From the NCBI GenBank assembly GCA_023396615.1, contig JAEWVM010000118.1, positions 1 to 6,534 of the forward strand: a stretch of DNA of 6,534 bases. Reading direction: 5' to 3'. Below the pieces are notes generated by a model. That model saw only the letters and a program-made list of their open reading frames with translations. It was not told the origin of the DNA and ran no database searches. Every line of letters starts with the position of its first letter. Position 1 is the first letter of the stretch. The position numbers and the translations under genes are program-made. The stretch comes from Spirochaetota bacterium (GTDB taxonomy: Bacteria; Spirochaetota; UBA4802; JAFGJZ01). Of the stretch, positions 5,349 through 6,534 are shown in pieces.

Positions 5349-6164
5349 ATGTTGGCAAGTGTTGTTATTCCGACAAAAGATAAAATTTCACGTCTTGCGT
5401 CAGTTCTTAAAGGTTTAGAGCCTCAGATGAATGATAATGTTGAAGTTGTAATCGTGTTTGATGGGTGTAACGAAGAAACAGTAACCAGTTATAAAAGAAT
5501 GAGCTGGAATTTTACACCAAAAGCTGTTTTTCTTTCGGAAAATGTAGGTCGTGCTAAAGCTAGAAATTATGGCATTCGTGAAGCAACTGGCGATATTATA
5601 ATATTTATTGATGATGACCGGATACCGGATCAGAATTTTATTCGTTTTCATATAGAAGCACATTCAAAACCTAATATGGTAGTTCTTGGCAGACGTTCGG
5701 ATGTATCACTTGAAGAAGAGCAAATTATGACGTTGCATCACTCTCTAAGCGCTCATCAAAAACTCAAAGATTATGCAATAACCGAAAAATCATATGTTCC
5801 TTTTCGTCATCCGCGAAATATATTTCGATGGATGTATTGCTTTACCGGAAATCTTTCAGTAGACAGAACGGTACTTAACGCTATAGGTGGATTTGATGAA
5901 AACTTTGTTAAATGGGGTCACGAAGATGTTGATTTAGGAATAAGACTATACTTAAAGGGAGCACCTTTTATTTATCGTGATAGTATAATAAATTATCATT
6001 TAGTTCACGAACGTTCTTATGATGATAGAAATCAGGAATCTCTTGATAATCTAAAATATCTTAGAAGTAAATATAAAAAATGTCCACTTGTGAGTTTAAT
6101 TCTTCTTATACTTAACACAAAATTTAAGTATATAGGAACTAGAAAATTTCTAAAAGAAAAATAA
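5349..6164 (+). CDS. Family 2 glycosyltransferase with galactosyltransferase-type C-terminal motif
   Basis: The 271-residue protein is a compact GT-A enzyme. VVIPTKDKISRL (5-16) opens the fold, and D38 lies in IVFDGC, the equivalent of the usual DDGS. The run from N65 (NVGRAKARNYGI) leads into GDIIIFIDDD, where D88-D90 form the metal-binding site. GGFDENF (180-186) and WGHEDVDLGIRL (189-200) match the C-terminal acceptor/catalytic motif typical of the galactosyltransferase-like subgroup, with E192-D193 as probable catalytic acids. I chose the start at 5349 because AGGAG (5337-5341) sits seven bases upstream; the in-frame TTG at 5304 and ATG at 5322 lack such a site. The C-terminus ends in a short hydrophobic stretch and a basic tail, perhaps for membrane contact. 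It follows the flippase by 55 bp, so co-transcription is likely. Sugar specificity is unknown. Confidence 0.9.
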   Translation: MLASVVIPTKDKISRLASVLKGLEPQMNDNVEVVIVFDGCNEETVTSYKRMSWNFTPKAVFLSENVGRAKARNYGIREATGDIIIFIDDDRIPDQNFIRFHIEAHSKPNMVVLGRRSDVSLEEEQIMTLHHSLSAHQKLKDYAITEKSYVPFRHPRNIFRWMYCFTGNLSVDRTVLNAIGGFDENFVKWGHEDVDLGIRLYLKGAPFIYRDSIINYHLVHERSYDDRNQESLDNLKYLRSKYKKCPLVSLILLILNTKFKYIGTRKFLKEK

Positions 6165-6207
6165 AAAAATAAATAAAAAAAATTGTAGAATGAATGCGGG
6201 GTGGGGG

Positions 6208-6534
6208 ATGAGAGCAATTGGTCAATTGAAAATATACCTGAGTCTTTTGAGAGTTAAGCATTATGTTAAAAATGCATATATATTTATACCATCATTTCTT
6301 GCCGGTAAGTTGTTCACATTATCAACATTTAATTTAATAATAACTTTTCTAGGATTTTCATTAATTGTTAGTTCGGCATATATTATCAATGATATTTTGG
6401 ATCGAAAAAAAGATCAGACACATCCTATTAAAAAATACAGGCCTATTCCTTCCGGTAAAGTATCATTTATAAAGGCTATTGTTGCAGCTTTAATTTTGCT
6501 TTTATTGGGTATTATTATATTTTATAATTTATCC
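6208..6534 (+). CDS. UbiA-family prenyltransferase, decaprenyl-phosphate phosphoribosyltransferase-like (3' end outside window)
   Basis: The first 109 residues of an integral membrane protein are present. LLRVKHYVKN (13-22) corresponds to the LRPxxWxKN opening of the phosphoribosyltransferase branch of UbiA enzymes. N61-D62-xx-D65-xxx-D69 is the metal-diphosphate motif, followed by HPIKKYRPIPSG (72-83), the second family signature. Members of this branch join phosphoribosyl diphosphate to a polyprenyl phosphate, the first step toward polyprenyl-phosphate pentose donors such as arabinofuranose. That role suits a polysaccharide locus, but other UbiA enzymes share these motifs. The start is uncertain: ATG at 6208 follows GGGGTGGGGG with almost no spacer, and an in-frame ATG at 6190 would add six residues without a good ribosome binding site. 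The expected oxidase and reductase partners would lie beyond the window. Confidence 0.85.
   Translation, partial: MRAIGQLKIYLSLLRVKHYVKNAYIFIPSFLAGKLFTLSTFNLIITFLGFSLIVSSAYIINDILDRKKDQTHPIKKYRPIPSGKVSFIKAIVAALILLLLGIIIFYNLS

Noticed and set aside
5415..5663. Minus-strand frame within the second glycosyltransferase
   Set aside because: It overlaps the catalytic region of a well-supported gene; its peptide is low-complexity and has no start signal.

Overview
The window is AT-rich (roughly 30% GC by eye) and reads as part of a surface-polysaccharide (O-antigen or capsule type) locus with an insertion-sequence scar at its left edge. The Shine-Dalgarno sites (GAGGT, AGGAAG, AGGAG) and the TTGACA/TATAAT promoters fit a bacterium with ordinary sigma-70 signals, such as a Firmicute, Fusobacterium or spirochaete. 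They do not look like Bacteroidetes promoters. The sequence alone does not fix the genus.

Layout. 1-249: 3' end of an IS66-family element, with the transposase C-terminus and a probable right end. 250-351: C-terminal scrap of a gene that the element seems to have cut. 352-1473: about 1.1 kb without a convincing gene, holding decayed-looking frames and one small, possibly frameshifted ORF pair. 1474-2442: intact family 2 glycosyltransferase. 2443-3194: 750 bp with no long ORF on either strand. 3249-6534: a same-strand gene run of a small polytopic membrane protein of unknown function (3249-3905), a Wzx-type flippase (3938-5293), a second family 2 glycosyltransferase (5349-6164) and the start of a UbiA-family prenyltransferase resembling decaprenyl-phosphate phosphoribosyltransferase (6208 to the window end).

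How the genes fit. Two glycosyltransferases would add sugars to a polyprenyl-linked repeat unit and the flippase would export it. The UbiA-type enzyme would make a polyprenyl-phosphate pentose-type donor. No intact Wzy polymerase is visible. The membrane protein at 3249 is unassigned, and a decayed gene may lie at 2478-3140.

The most interesting stretch is 2443-3194. A perfect consensus promoter (TTGACA, 17-bp spacer, TATAAT) on the minus strand at 3131-3159 points left into the ORF-less segment, which is A-rich in that orientation and carries several perfect hairpins plus a possible end-to-end closing helix. A second promoter-like sequence on the plus strand (3195-3222) serves the membrane-protein gene; the two -35 elements lie in the arms of an 11-bp inverted repeat. 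The segment is either a large non-coding RNA of about 0.5 kb or a badly decayed gene, and the sequence alone does not settle which.
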